Below are positions 1 through 7,838 of a stretch of DNA of 64,000 nt, piece by piece. Source of the DNA: an uncultured Flavobacteriaceae bacterium. Its GTDB lineage: Bacteria > Bacteroidota > Bacteroidia > Flavobacteriales > Flavobacteriaceae. The stretch's first letter is position 1. Every line of letters starts with the position of its first letter. The translations under genes were made by a program, and so were the position numbers. The notes beneath the pieces were generated by a model. That model was not told the DNA's origin and did no database searches. It saw only the letters and a program-made list of their open reading frames with translations. The stretch is taken from positions 1 through 64,000 of the forward strand of contig CANLQD010000006.1 in assembly GCA_947493175.1 (NCBI GenBank), read 5' to 3'.

Positions 1-2868
1 GGACTGGTAGACCAGAGCAACAACGGACAGTTCGTGCTCACCACCGCCGGCGGGTGCGCGACCGTCGTTACACTTAAAGTACTGGGAACTTGCGACCCCG
101 GAGAAACGGAGATTACCCCAGAGTACAACATTAATGGTGTATGGTGTAGCAATACTTCGAACTGTGAGACTGAAATAACTATAAATGAAGGCGATGACTT
201 AAGACTAAGTATTGAACCAGAAAATATTGCCTTTACCATCACAACCCCAAATGGAGCCGAATTTATAGGAGATGAAACCTTTAGTTCAGTGAGCACAGAT
301 CAATCCGGAAGGTATACTTTTATCTCAGAAGAGGGATGTAGCACCACACTAGATGTTACCATAAATCCCGTAGATTGTGCCTCTCTTGGGTTAGCGTCCG
401 AATACCAGGTCAATGGTGGTAGTTTCATAACTGGCGAATCTGAAATAACGGTAGACTCGGGAAGTACCTTAAGACTAAGTATTATACCTAACGGGACACC
501 CTTTAGCATTTCTTCCGATGCTACCAATGGCAATAACAAACCAATCAACACAAGCGACTTAACATTGACCAATCTGAGCCCTGACGATGAAGGACTATAT
601 ACCTTTACGACAGCTACTGGATGCGAGGTTACTTTACAGGTAAATGTAAATGTGGTAGACTGTGCTTCTTCAGGTCTTCAAAGTGAATACCGTGTTAATA
701 ATACCGGTAGTTACACAGAGGGAGCTACAGAAGTAACGGTAAATGCAGGAAACACGTTGACCCTGAGCATTGTTCCCAATGGAGTTCCTTTTAGCATCTC
801 CTCTACCTCAGTAAACAATAATAGTAAACCACTTGATTCATCAGACCTAGATATTACCAATATTCAAGAAGACGATGCAGGACTCTATACCTTTACCACC
901 GCTGCAGGCTGTGAAGTAACAATAGACGTTGTGGTGAATGTGGTAGACTGTTCGACTTTTAACCTTCAAACGGAATATCAAATCAACAATTCGGGTCCTT
1001 TTATCGAAGGAGCCTCTGAAGTGACCGTGGAACTCGGAAGCGCTCTCAGGTTAAGTGTTGTGCCGAATACGGCTCTTTTTAGCATTTCGTCTACTTCAGC
1101 AAACAATAACGATAAACCCCTAAACGGGACCGACCTTGAGTTGACCAACATTACTGCAGATGATGCCGGTTTATATACCTTTACGACTGCGGAAGGCTGT
1201 GAAGTAACCTTGGATGTTATCATTAACCAGGTAGATTGTAGCACATTTGGTCTAGAGACAGAATATCGCTTGAACGATACCGGAGCGTATACAACCGGAG
1301 AAAGCCAAGTAACAATCGATTTTGGCAGTACCATTAGGTTGAGCATTATCCCAAATGGAGTACCTTATGGCATTACTTCCAATTCGGCGAACGGAAATGA
1401 AAAGTCTTTGAGTTTGGAAGATTTGATTTTGACAAATGTCACCACTGCCGATACAGGCCTATATACTTTTACCACCGGAGCTGGATGCGAGGTAACTTTG
1501 GAAGTATTTGTAAATTGTCCGAGTGGGCCTTTTACACCAGAATATACCATTGACGTCGTTTCGGATAGCCGGGAAGATGTTATCATCGTGGATCAAGGTA
1601 TTAATGTATCGCTAAGCACCGTTGAAAAAAATGTAGCTTTTGATATCACCGACCCGAATGGATTTACCACCACGGGTGATTTAGACCTCGGCCCCATTAC
1701 CTTGGCACAGGCAGGCCTGTATACATTTACATCTATAGAGGGTTGCACCGCCACTTTGACCATCGTTGTAACCAACCCATGTACGCCAGGCTCCTTCACC
1801 CCGGAATATACCATTGATGGGGAAGTTGGTAGTGAATTGTCTAGCCTTACCATTGATTTGGGATCGCAGGTGAGTTTAGATGTGGTACAGGATGTGACCT
1901 CTTTCACTATTACGCTTCCCGATGGCGGTGTGGTGAATGGAGCTTACGATTTGGGAGCCATCACCCTTGAGCAAGAAGGTTCTTATGTCTTCACCTTTCT
2001 ACCGGGATGTACTTCCGTTTTGGAAATTTTTGTGGAAGATCCCTGTACACCGGAAAGATTTGCCCCTGAATATACTGTGGACGGTGTTGTGGGAAGCGGT
2101 GAAAGCATTATCACAGTGGATGAAGGAACTCCTGTTTCCCTGGGATTATTACAAGATGGTGTGGACTTCACTTTAACCGCCCCGGACAACTCGACCATTA
2201 CGAACGATGATTTGGATCTTGGGGCCATTATCCCTTCTCAGGCGGGGACGTACATATTTACATCTCCTAAAGGGTGTGAAGTTGCGTTAACGATCAACGT
2301 AACAGCGATCGACCCATGCCCAGATGGAAGTTTCACATCGCAATATACTATTGATGGTCAAATAGATAGCGGAGCGGCTACCATAACAGTTGAAGAAGGA
2401 ACCCCTCTGATTCTGGGAATCATACAGGATGTGGATTATACGATTACGTTACCTGACGGCTCTACCAATAATGGAGCCTTGGATTTGGGCGATAGCACAA
2501 CGGACCAAGAAGGAACATATGTATTTACTTCATCTAGTGGGTGTACCACCCAACTAGAAATCAATATCGATGAAGTTATTATTCCCCCTGTAGACCCTGA
2601 AGCTACTTTGGAAGATGTTAGGGTGTTCCCTAACCCAACAACGGATGGTACTGTTACCTTTGGCCTTGAGAATTACATGGACGAAAGAATATTCCTTACA
2701 TTCTACGACATCTATGGCAAACAGATATTTCGTAAATCGATACCGGAAAATCATGCCACTGAAGTTACTATTGACGTTTCCGTTCTAAGTGTAGGCATTT
2801 ACATTGTTGAAATCAGAAGAAGTTCAGCAGATGAAAATGCCTTAAAAAAAGTACTTAAAAGAAGATAA
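1..2868 (+). CDS. Large Ig-like repeat surface protein with T9SS sorting domain (5' end outside window)
   Basis: The reading frame is open from base 1 and the first codons already match the end of a repeat unit (TTAGGCATVVTL), so the gene starts upstream; the GTG at 34 is not a credible start. The visible part holds one partial and nine complete Ig-like units of about 87-96 residues. Each begins near a cysteine (DC or CP) and ends with a Y-x-F-T-x-x-x-GC motif, so each unit may carry one disulfide. Two unit types are visible (see the repeat entries). The last roughly 88 residues (DVRVFPNPTTDG, then FYDIYGKQIF, GIYIVEI and a basic end, KKVLKRR) are a typical type A T9SS sorting domain. The protein is therefore predicted to be exported and anchored at or released from the cell surface, perhaps as an adhesin. 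Its N-terminal function cannot be seen. A terminator follows directly. Confidence 0.85.
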   Translation, partial: GLVDQSNNGQFVLTTAGGCATVVTLKVLGTCDPGETEITPEYNINGVWCSNTSNCETEITINEGDDLRLSIEPENIAFTITTPNGAEFIGDETFSSVSTDQSGRYTFISEEGCSTTLDVTINPVDCASLGLASEYQVNGGSFITGESEITVDSGSTLRLSIIPNGTPFSISSDATNGNNKPINTSDLTLTNLSPDDEGLYTFTTATGCEVTLQVNVNVVDCASSGLQSEYRVNNTGSYTEGATEVTVNAGNTLTLSIVPNGVPFSISSTSVNNNSKPLDSSDLDITNIQEDDAGLYTFTTAAGCEVTIDVVVNVVDCSTFNLQTEYQINNSGPFIEGASEVTVELGSALRLSVVPNTALFSISSTSANNNDKPLNGTDLELTNITADDAGLYTFTTAEGCEVTLDVIINQVDCSTFGLETEYRLNDTGAYTTGESQVTIDFGSTIRLSIIPNGVPYGITSNSANGNEKSLSLEDLILTNVTTADTGLYTFTTGAGCEVTLEVFVNCPSGPFTPEYTIDVVSDSREDVIIVDQGINVSLSTVEKNVAFDITDPNGFTTTGDLDLGPITLAQAGLYTFTSIEGCTATLTIVVTNPCTPGSFTPEYTIDGEVGSELSSLTIDLGSQVSLDVVQDVTSFTITLPDGGVVNGAYDLGAITLEQEGSYVFTFLPGCTSVLEIFVEDPCTPERFAPEYTVDGVVGSGESIITVDEGTPVSLGLLQDGVDFTLTAPDNSTITNDDLDLGAIIPSQAGTYIFTSPKGCEVALTINVTAIDPCPDGSFTSQYTIDGQIDSGAATITVEEGTPLILGIIQDVDYTITLPDGSTNNGALDLGDSTTDQEGTYVFTSSSGCTTQLEINIDEVIIPPVDPEATLEDVRVFPNPTTDGTVTFGLENYMDERIFLTFYDIYGKQIFRKSIPENHATEVTIDVSVLSVGIYIVEIRRSSADENALKKVLKRR
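373..1515 (+). repeat. Four tandem long-type Ig-like repeat units
   Basis: Four consecutive units of about 285-288 bp start at 373, 658, 946 and 1234. Each encodes DC, then EYxxN, a T-V/I-D-like strand, LRLSI-type strand, SISS with an N-rich loop, and GLYTFTT-x-x-GCEV. Nucleotide similarity between units is visible but clearly less than identity, so these are old duplications. Confidence 0.8.
1516..2577 (+). repeat. Four tandem short-type Ig-like repeat units
   Basis: Units of about 260-273 bp start near 1516, 1780, 2044 and 2317. They share C-P/T-x-G-x-F-x-P-E-Y-T-I-D, a DxGxxxSL strand, LDLG, then G-x-Y-x-FTS-x-x-GC. The N-rich loop of the long type is missing. The two types lie in separate blocks, which suggests separate expansions of two ancestral units. 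Confidence 0.75.
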
Positions 2869-2887
2869 ATAGCAAGTTTGTATTCGC

Positions 2888-2922
2888 AAAAACCCTATCA
2901 CTTAAACGGATAGGGTTTTTTT
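2888..2922 (+). terminator. Rho-independent terminator after the Ig-repeat gene
   Basis: A 12-bp perfect stem (2888-2899 pairs with 2909-2920) has a 9-nt loop and is followed by a T run. It sits 20 bp after the stop codon of the surface protein and separates it from the polysaccharide locus. Confidence 0.85.
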
Positions 2923-2996
2923 ATTGGTTTCAAATTTTAGGGCAAGTACCTTAGATTTACAAATAACATACGGATATTTGTAGCAAAACGAAGAAA

Positions 2997-4028
2997 GTGA
3001 AGGTATTGGTTACGGGGGCGGCCGGTTTTATTGGATTTCATGTTACAAGAAAGCTACTGAAAAATGGACATGAGGTAGTTGGGATCGACAATATCAATGA
3101 TTACTATGATATCGAGTTAAAATATGCACGCTTACAAGAATTAGGGATTCCTAAAGAGGAAGCGAGTATTTTTAACAAGGAGAGTATTGGAGCTCTATTT
3201 TCCAAGAGCTTCAAATTCGTGCGTTTGTCATTGGAGGAACGCGAAATACTTCCCGCACTTTTCAAAAGGGAATGCTTCGATGTAGTATGCCATTTAGCGG
3301 CCCAGGCGGGCGTTCGTTATAGTCTGGAAAACCCAGAGGCTTATATCGATAGTAATATCGTTGGGTTTTTAAATATCTTGGAATGCTGCAGACATCATAA
3401 CATTCAGCACTTGATTTACGCAAGCAGCTCCAGTGTTTATGGGTCCAACAAAAAAATTCCGTTTGAAACCTCCGATAATGTTGACCATCCCATAAGTCTT
3501 TATGCAGCTACTAAGAAGAGTAATGAATTAATGGCGCACACCTATAGTCATTTATACAACCTTACAACGACTGGTCTGCGTTTTTTCACTGTTTATGGTC
3601 CTTGGGGAAGGCCTGATATGGCCATGTTTCTTTTTGCCGATGCTATCTTGAACAATAGGCCTATCGATGTTTTTAACAACGGAAATATGGAAAGGGATTT
3701 CACCTATATTGACGATATTGTTGAAGGGGTTGTACGCATTGTGGAAAATAGAAAAGAAAAAAAACTACCTGCTTATAAAATTTATAATATTGGAAACAAC
3801 GATTCGGTCAAATTAATGGATTTTATACAGGCTTTGGAAAAACAATTGGGAAGGGTCGCCAAGAAAAACATGTTGCCCATGCAGCCGGGCGATGTTGAAA
3901 AAACCTGGGCCAATGTTGAAGGACTTATAAATGACTATAGGTATCGGCCAAATACCCCTATTGAACAGGGAATTACCTCATTTGTCTCGTGGTATCGGAA
4001 GTACTATAGAATTGATAGCGGACGGTAA
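2997..4028 (+). CDS. UDP-glucuronate 4-epimerase (NAD-dependent epimerase)
   Basis: This is a short-chain dehydrogenase/reductase of the extended type, predicted to convert UDP-glucuronate to UDP-galacturonate in the cytoplasm. The Rossmann motif GAAGFIGFHV is at residues 7-16, SSSSVYG at about 143-149 and the catalytic pair Y169/K173 in SLYAATKKSNE. The segment DNINDYYDIELKYARL and the phrase TVYGPWGRPDMA are typical of the CapI/LpsL UDP-glucuronate epimerase group. The length of 343 residues is normal. The start is GTG at 2997; no in-frame ATG lies nearby and the Rossmann strand begins at residue 2. UDP-glucose dehydrogenase, which makes its substrate, is encoded two genes downstream. Substrate choice is inferred from family and context; a 4-epimerase of another UDP-sugar is the alternative. 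Confidence 0.85.
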   Translation: MKVLVTGAAGFIGFHVTRKLLKNGHEVVGIDNINDYYDIELKYARLQELGIPKEEASIFNKESIGALFSKSFKFVRLSLEEREILPALFKRECFDVVCHLAAQAGVRYSLENPEAYIDSNIVGFLNILECCRHHNIQHLIYASSSSVYGSNKKIPFETSDNVDHPISLYAATKKSNELMAHTYSHLYNLTTTGLRFFTVYGPWGRPDMAMFLFADAILNNRPIDVFNNGNMERDFTYIDDIVEGVVRIVENRKEKKLPAYKIYNIGNNDSVKLMDFIQALEKQLGRVAKKNMLPMQPGDVEKTWANVEGLINDYRYRPNTPIEQGITSFVSWYRKYYRIDSGR

Positions 4029-4091
4029 TTATTCAGCAAGCCGTTTTCAAACTATACTTTATCGGTGAAAGCTACTTACGGGCGGTGAAAA

Positions 4092-4123
4092 TTGGTAATT
4101 TTATATTCTTTTAGCCATCTTTG
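4092..4123 (+). promoter_or_regulatory. Candidate Bacteroidota promoter upstream of the second epimerase
   Basis: TTGG at 4092-4095 and CATCTTTG at 4116-4123 are separated by 20 bp and resemble the TTG / TAnnTTTG consensus with one mismatch. Transcription would start near 4130, before the ATG at 4143. This supports the downstream start over the GTG at 4092. Confidence 0.35.
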
Positions 4124-4142
4124 CAGCTTCAAATTGAGAACC

Positions 4143-5141
4143 ATGAAGCAGTCGTTATTCGGGCTCGACCCAAACCATAGAATTCTTGTGACGGGAGGAG
4201 CAGGTTTTATAGGTTCCAATTTATGTGATGCACTTTTGGCAAATGGCAATAAGGTGGTATGCCTGGATAATTATGCAACGGGAAAAAAAAAGAATATTGC
4301 CCATTTGCTTTCCAATAAGAATTTTACACTTATAGAAGGAGACATCAGAAACCTGAAAGATTGTGAAACGGCTGTTGAAAATATCGACTATGTATTGCAC
4401 CAAGCTGCCTTGGGGTCGGTTCCCAGGTCGATCAACGATCCTGTTACCAGTAACGAGGTAAACATATCCGGGTTTCTAAATATGCTGGTCGCCGCAAGGG
4501 ATGCCAAAGTAAAACGCTTTGTGTATGCGGCCAGTTCCTCGACATACGGAGATTCCCAAGAACTCCCTAAAATAGAAGATCGTATTGGCAGTCCACTATC
4601 TCCCTATGCAATTACCAAATATGTAAATGAACTGTATGCTTCCATTTTTAGTAGCACGTACGGACTTGAAACCATAGGTCTTCGGTATTTTAATGTTTTT
4701 GGAAGAAAACAAGATCCAAAAGGGGCCTATGCCGCGGTAATACCCAAATTCGTAATGCAGTTGATGAGACATGAATCGCCAACAATTAATGGAGATGGTA
4801 CATATTCAAGAGATTTCACCTATATAGACAATGTTATCCAAATGAATGTACTTGCAATGCAAGTGAACAATAAAGAAGCTGTTAACACGGTTTACAACGT
4901 GGCATATGGCGGGCGTACAAGCTTGAACGAATTGGTTGTACTATTAAAAAAGTATTTATCGGCTTTTGATAGTGAAATCAATCAAATCGAGATAAGCTAT
5001 GGCCCTACTAGGATAGGGGACGTACCCCATTCATTGGCTTCCATAGAAAAAGCAAAAAAACTTTTAGGCTATCAACCTAAGTTCGGCATTGCGTCCGGTC
5101 TAAAGGAAGCCGTGAACTGGTATTGGAAAAATTTAAAATAA
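4143..5141 (+). CDS. UDP-N-acetylglucosamine 4-epimerase-like protein (WbpP/TviC type)
   Basis: This is an extended short-chain dehydrogenase of 332 residues. It has GGAGFIGSNL at about 18-27, SSSTYG at about 131-136 and the catalytic Y155/K159 in SPYAITKYVNELY. The phrase LHQAALGSVPRSINDP is characteristic of the WbpP/TviC group, which interconverts UDP-GlcNAc with UDP-GalNAc or the corresponding uronic acids. I chose ATG 4143 because the Rossmann fold starts about 12 residues later; an in-frame GTG at 4092 would add 17 unlikely residues. Seven bases separate it from the UDP-glucose dehydrogenase gene, so the two are probably co-transcribed. The exact substrate (GlcNAc, GlcNAcA or unacetylated sugars) is not visible. 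Confidence 0.8.
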   Translation: MKQSLFGLDPNHRILVTGGAGFIGSNLCDALLANGNKVVCLDNYATGKKKNIAHLLSNKNFTLIEGDIRNLKDCETAVENIDYVLHQAALGSVPRSINDPVTSNEVNISGFLNMLVAARDAKVKRFVYAASSSTYGDSQELPKIEDRIGSPLSPYAITKYVNELYASIFSSTYGLETIGLRYFNVFGRKQDPKGAYAAVIPKFVMQLMRHESPTINGDGTYSRDFTYIDNVIQMNVLAMQVNNKEAVNTVYNVAYGGRTSLNELVVLLKKYLSAFDSEINQIEISYGPTRIGDVPHSLASIEKAKKLLGYQPKFGIASGLKEAVNWYWKNLK

Positions 5142-5148
5142 TTAAAGA

Positions 5149-6477
5149 ATGAACTTAACTGTAATTGGAACCGGTTATGTAGGACTGGTAAGTGGAACTT
5201 GTTTCGCCGAAATGGGAAACACCGTAACCTGTATCGATGTCGACACGAACAAAATCGAGAATCTCAAAAAAGGGATTATCCCGATTTACGAACCAGGACT
5301 TGAAGCCATGGTCAGTCGTAATGTAAAAAACAAAACCCTTTATTTTAGTACCGATCTGTCGAATAACTTGGACAAATGCGATATTGCATTCATCGCAGTA
5401 GGCACACCTATGGGCGACGATGGCTCTGCCGACCTGCAATATGTATTGCAAGTAGCCAAAGAGATAGGCGAAAGCATGACCCATCCTTTAATTATAGTTG
5501 ATAAATCAACCGTACCTGTAGGTACCGCTGATAAGGTAAGGGCCACGATACGGCAAGAGCTAGAGAAAAGGGGGCTTTCTATGGATTTCGATGTGGTTTC
5601 AAATCCAGAATTTCTAAAGGAGGGCGATGCCATCAATGATTTCATGAAACCAGATCGTGTAGTAGTTGGCTCCGACAATGAAGAAGCTACCGATAAAATG
5701 AGGGCACTCTACTCCCCTTTCTTTAGGAGTAGTATGGATAGGTTGATTACGATGGATGTGCGTTCCGCTGAAATGACCAAGTATGTGGCCAATGCCATGT
5801 TGGCAACTAAAATCTCGTTTATGAATGAAATTGCCAATATTTGTGAACTGGTAGGTGCCGATGTGAACAAAGTTCGTGTGGGAATTGGTTCGGACAGTAG
5901 AATTGGGTATAGTTTCATTTATCCAGGAAGTGGTTATGGGGGCTCTTGCTTTCCAAAGGACGTAAAGGCTTTGAAAAAAACTGCGGAAGAACATGGCTAT
6001 ACGGCAAAATTAATCAGCTCGGTCGAAGATGTGAACAACAAGCAGAAATTGGTCATTGCACACAAGGTAGTAAATAGGTTCGGCGAGGATTTAAATGGAA
6101 AGACCTTTGCGGTATGGGGATTGGCATTTAAACCCGAAACGGATGATATGCGTGAGGCCCCGGCGATTTATATTATTAATGAACTTTGCAAGCGAGGAGC
6201 GAAAATTAATGCTTACGACCCAAAAGCTATGGATGAAGCAAAACATTTTTACTTAAAGGACGAAGAGAACGTATCCTATTTCAATTCGAAATATGAAACG
6301 CTACAAGATGCCGATGCGATGATTCTACTAACAGAATGGAAGGAGTTCCGATCTCCTGATTTCGAGGAATTAAAAGTACAACTAAAACAACCTATCATCT
6401 TTGACGGAAGAAACCAATACAATCATGAGCGTATGGTTAAAAAAGGATTCGAATACTTCCAAATAGGGAAAAAGTAA
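5149..6477 (+). CDS. ugd: UDP-glucose 6-dehydrogenase
   Basis: This enzyme oxidises UDP-glucose to UDP-glucuronate with two NAD+. The sequence shows IGTGYVGLVSG at the N terminus, the VAVGTP-like segment IAVGTPMGDDG (82-92), STVPVGTADKVR, the NPEFLKEGDA motif (152-161) and the active-site cysteine C267 in GGSCFPKDVKAL. The C-terminal UDP-binding domain includes FKPETDDMREAPA. At 442 residues it has the usual family length. A related UDP-sugar dehydrogenase such as UDP-GlcNAc dehydrogenase is less likely. With the 4-epimerases upstream it supplies uronic acids for the glycan. A perfect hairpin terminator follows, so it ends a transcription unit. Confidence 0.9.
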   Translation: MNLTVIGTGYVGLVSGTCFAEMGNTVTCIDVDTNKIENLKKGIIPIYEPGLEAMVSRNVKNKTLYFSTDLSNNLDKCDIAFIAVGTPMGDDGSADLQYVLQVAKEIGESMTHPLIIVDKSTVPVGTADKVRATIRQELEKRGLSMDFDVVSNPEFLKEGDAINDFMKPDRVVVGSDNEEATDKMRALYSPFFRSSMDRLITMDVRSAEMTKYVANAMLATKISFMNEIANICELVGADVNKVRVGIGSDSRIGYSFIYPGSGYGGSCFPKDVKALKKTAEEHGYTAKLISSVEDVNNKQKLVIAHKVVNRFGEDLNGKTFAVWGLAFKPETDDMREAPAIYIINELCKRGAKINAYDPKAMDEAKHFYLKDEENVSYFNSKYETLQDADAMILLTEWKEFRSPDFEELKVQLKQPIIFDGRNQYNHERMVKKGFEYFQIGKK

Positions 6478-6484
6478 TAGTGTC

Positions 6485-6528
6485 GTTATGAGAGCGGTGA
6501 CCACAAGAACCGCTCTCATAACTTTTCT
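6485..6528 (+). terminator. Strong rho-independent terminator after ugd
   Basis: A 14-bp perfect stem (6485-6498 with 6509-6522) has a 10-nt loop and is followed by TTTTCTTC. It starts 8 bp after the ugd stop codon and separates it from the convergent deacetylase gene. Confidence 0.9.
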
Positions 6529-6575
6529 TCAAGACCTGCGGCATTGCAATATGCATATATCTTTGCCGTTAGACC

Positions 6576-7463
6576 TCAAACAGAATAGGACTCTGGTAAA
6601 AAGTTTGAACTAAGGCTTGCCCTTTTTGAACTCTGTGCCACAAAATACATGATGTGTTCCAACTTCCATGCACAGATTACTTGATCCCTTCTAATTAATA
6701 AATCTTCCTTGTTCAACTTAGAGCCATCACTGATATGGCAACCTCTTTCACCGGTAGCACATGACTGATAACCGGTATCAAAAACCAAATCGAACGCCAT
6801 TTTGTTGAAATCAAAGAAACGACCATATGGATAGGCAAAATGATCAACATAGCCACATTGCCGTTTTAAAACTTCTTTGCAAGCCATTAAATCTTCTTTA
6901 ATCTCGGCAGCGTTCATCTTCGAAATACGATCATGCTTCATCGTATGCGCCCCTATTTCATGACCTCGTTTTTGCAAATCGGCAACATCTTCCCAATCCA
7001 TCATTTCAATAGGAGGCATTTTCAGTTTTTGTTCACAAAAGTTGGCGATCCAATTGGTATCGGAGACCCCAATGCTAGAGGGGTTGATAAAGAAGCATGC
7101 CTTTGCTCCAAAGCGATCTAAAACTTCAGCGGCCTTTAGATTGTTTTTAAAGCCATCATCGGAACTCCATGATATATAAGGCTTGTCAACATTTCCTGAC
7201 ACAACTCGCTCGACCGCTTCGGAATACGAGATAAACGTATGATGCTTGGACAGTTGCAGAAGTACCTTTTCAAAATTACCAACCTCATCTTCAAAAATGT
7301 GATGTATGAACAAAAAATGTACTCTGGGTCGCCGGTACCATTTTTCAACGTCCAGTAGTGTATTCCGAACTGACAGGACATCTAGCGCCAGATTTCTAGC
7401 AATACCCCTGAATGAGCTGCCATGATACTTTTTCACCTCTCTAAATGTATTCGTATAACACAT
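6576..7463 (-). CDS. Polysaccharide deacetylase family protein
   Basis: The protein resembles the NodB-type carbohydrate esterase 4 domain, which removes N- or O-acetyl groups from polysaccharides using a metal ion. Motif 1 appears as SWSSDDGFKNN, with the usual T-F before the two aspartates replaced by S-S. Motif 2 is GHEIGAHTMKHDRIS, giving the two metal-binding histidines. FAYPYGRF matches motif 3 (Y-P-x-G). No signal peptide is visible, so the 295-residue protein is probably cytoplasmic or acts on a lipid-linked precursor. It is transcribed against its neighbours and converges with ugd. The role in modifying the local glycan is inferred from context. Confidence 0.8.
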   Translation of the reverse strand: MCYTNTFREVKKYHGSSFRGIARNLALDVLSVRNTLLDVEKWYRRPRVHFLFIHHIFEDEVGNFEKVLLQLSKHHTFISYSEAVERVVSGNVDKPYISWSSDDGFKNNLKAAEVLDRFGAKACFFINPSSIGVSDTNWIANFCEQKLKMPPIEMMDWEDVADLQKRGHEIGAHTMKHDRISKMNAAEIKEDLMACKEVLKRQCGYVDHFAYPYGRFFDFNKMAFDLVFDTGYQSCATGERGCHISDGSKLNKEDLLIRRDQVICAWKLEHIMYFVAQSSKRASLSSNFLPESYSV

Positions 7464-7838
7464 TGAATTAAATTATAAGTATAAATGATCGAAACAAAAT
7501 GAGTATGGGCATACCACCCACTATAAACAATTACTCAAAAATAACCGTATTCTTTGAAATCGAACGAACCCTTTAAAAAATTGCTAAAAACTCTTTAAAC
7601 GTTAACAAATGTTAAAAAAAAGTGTATTTTATCGAATAAATTAACCGTTGAACATCCATCTTATGAGATTGCGTCGTATTTTGCCAAGTATGAAGTATTT
7701 AAGTTGCACTTCATCGAAAAGTTAAAGGCATTTTGTCGAAAAAATTTGTTTTTATTCAAAGTATAACAAAATATATTTCATTTTTGTTATCCCAAATGTT
7801 ACTAAATAAAAATTAACCTGTTTAACCTACTATTAATT
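7464..7838. other. AT-rich divergent intergenic region
   Basis: These 375 bp separate the deacetylase and the beta-helix lipoprotein genes, which diverge. It is strongly AT-rich and contains a small inverted repeat around 7600-7614 (TTAACA-AA-TGTTAA). Promoters for both genes should lie here, but I see no full-consensus element and no additional gene. Confidence 0.5.

Noticed and set aside
300..2228. Several minus-strand open frames and one + frame (1937-2176) inside the Ig-repeat gene
   Set aside because: They are frames opposite or overlapping a clearly coding repeat protein, have no own start context and no recognisable protein features.
373..2577. The regularly spaced repeats as a CRISPR-like array
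   Set aside because: Units are about 260-288 bp, coding in one frame and diverged; they are protein domain repeats.
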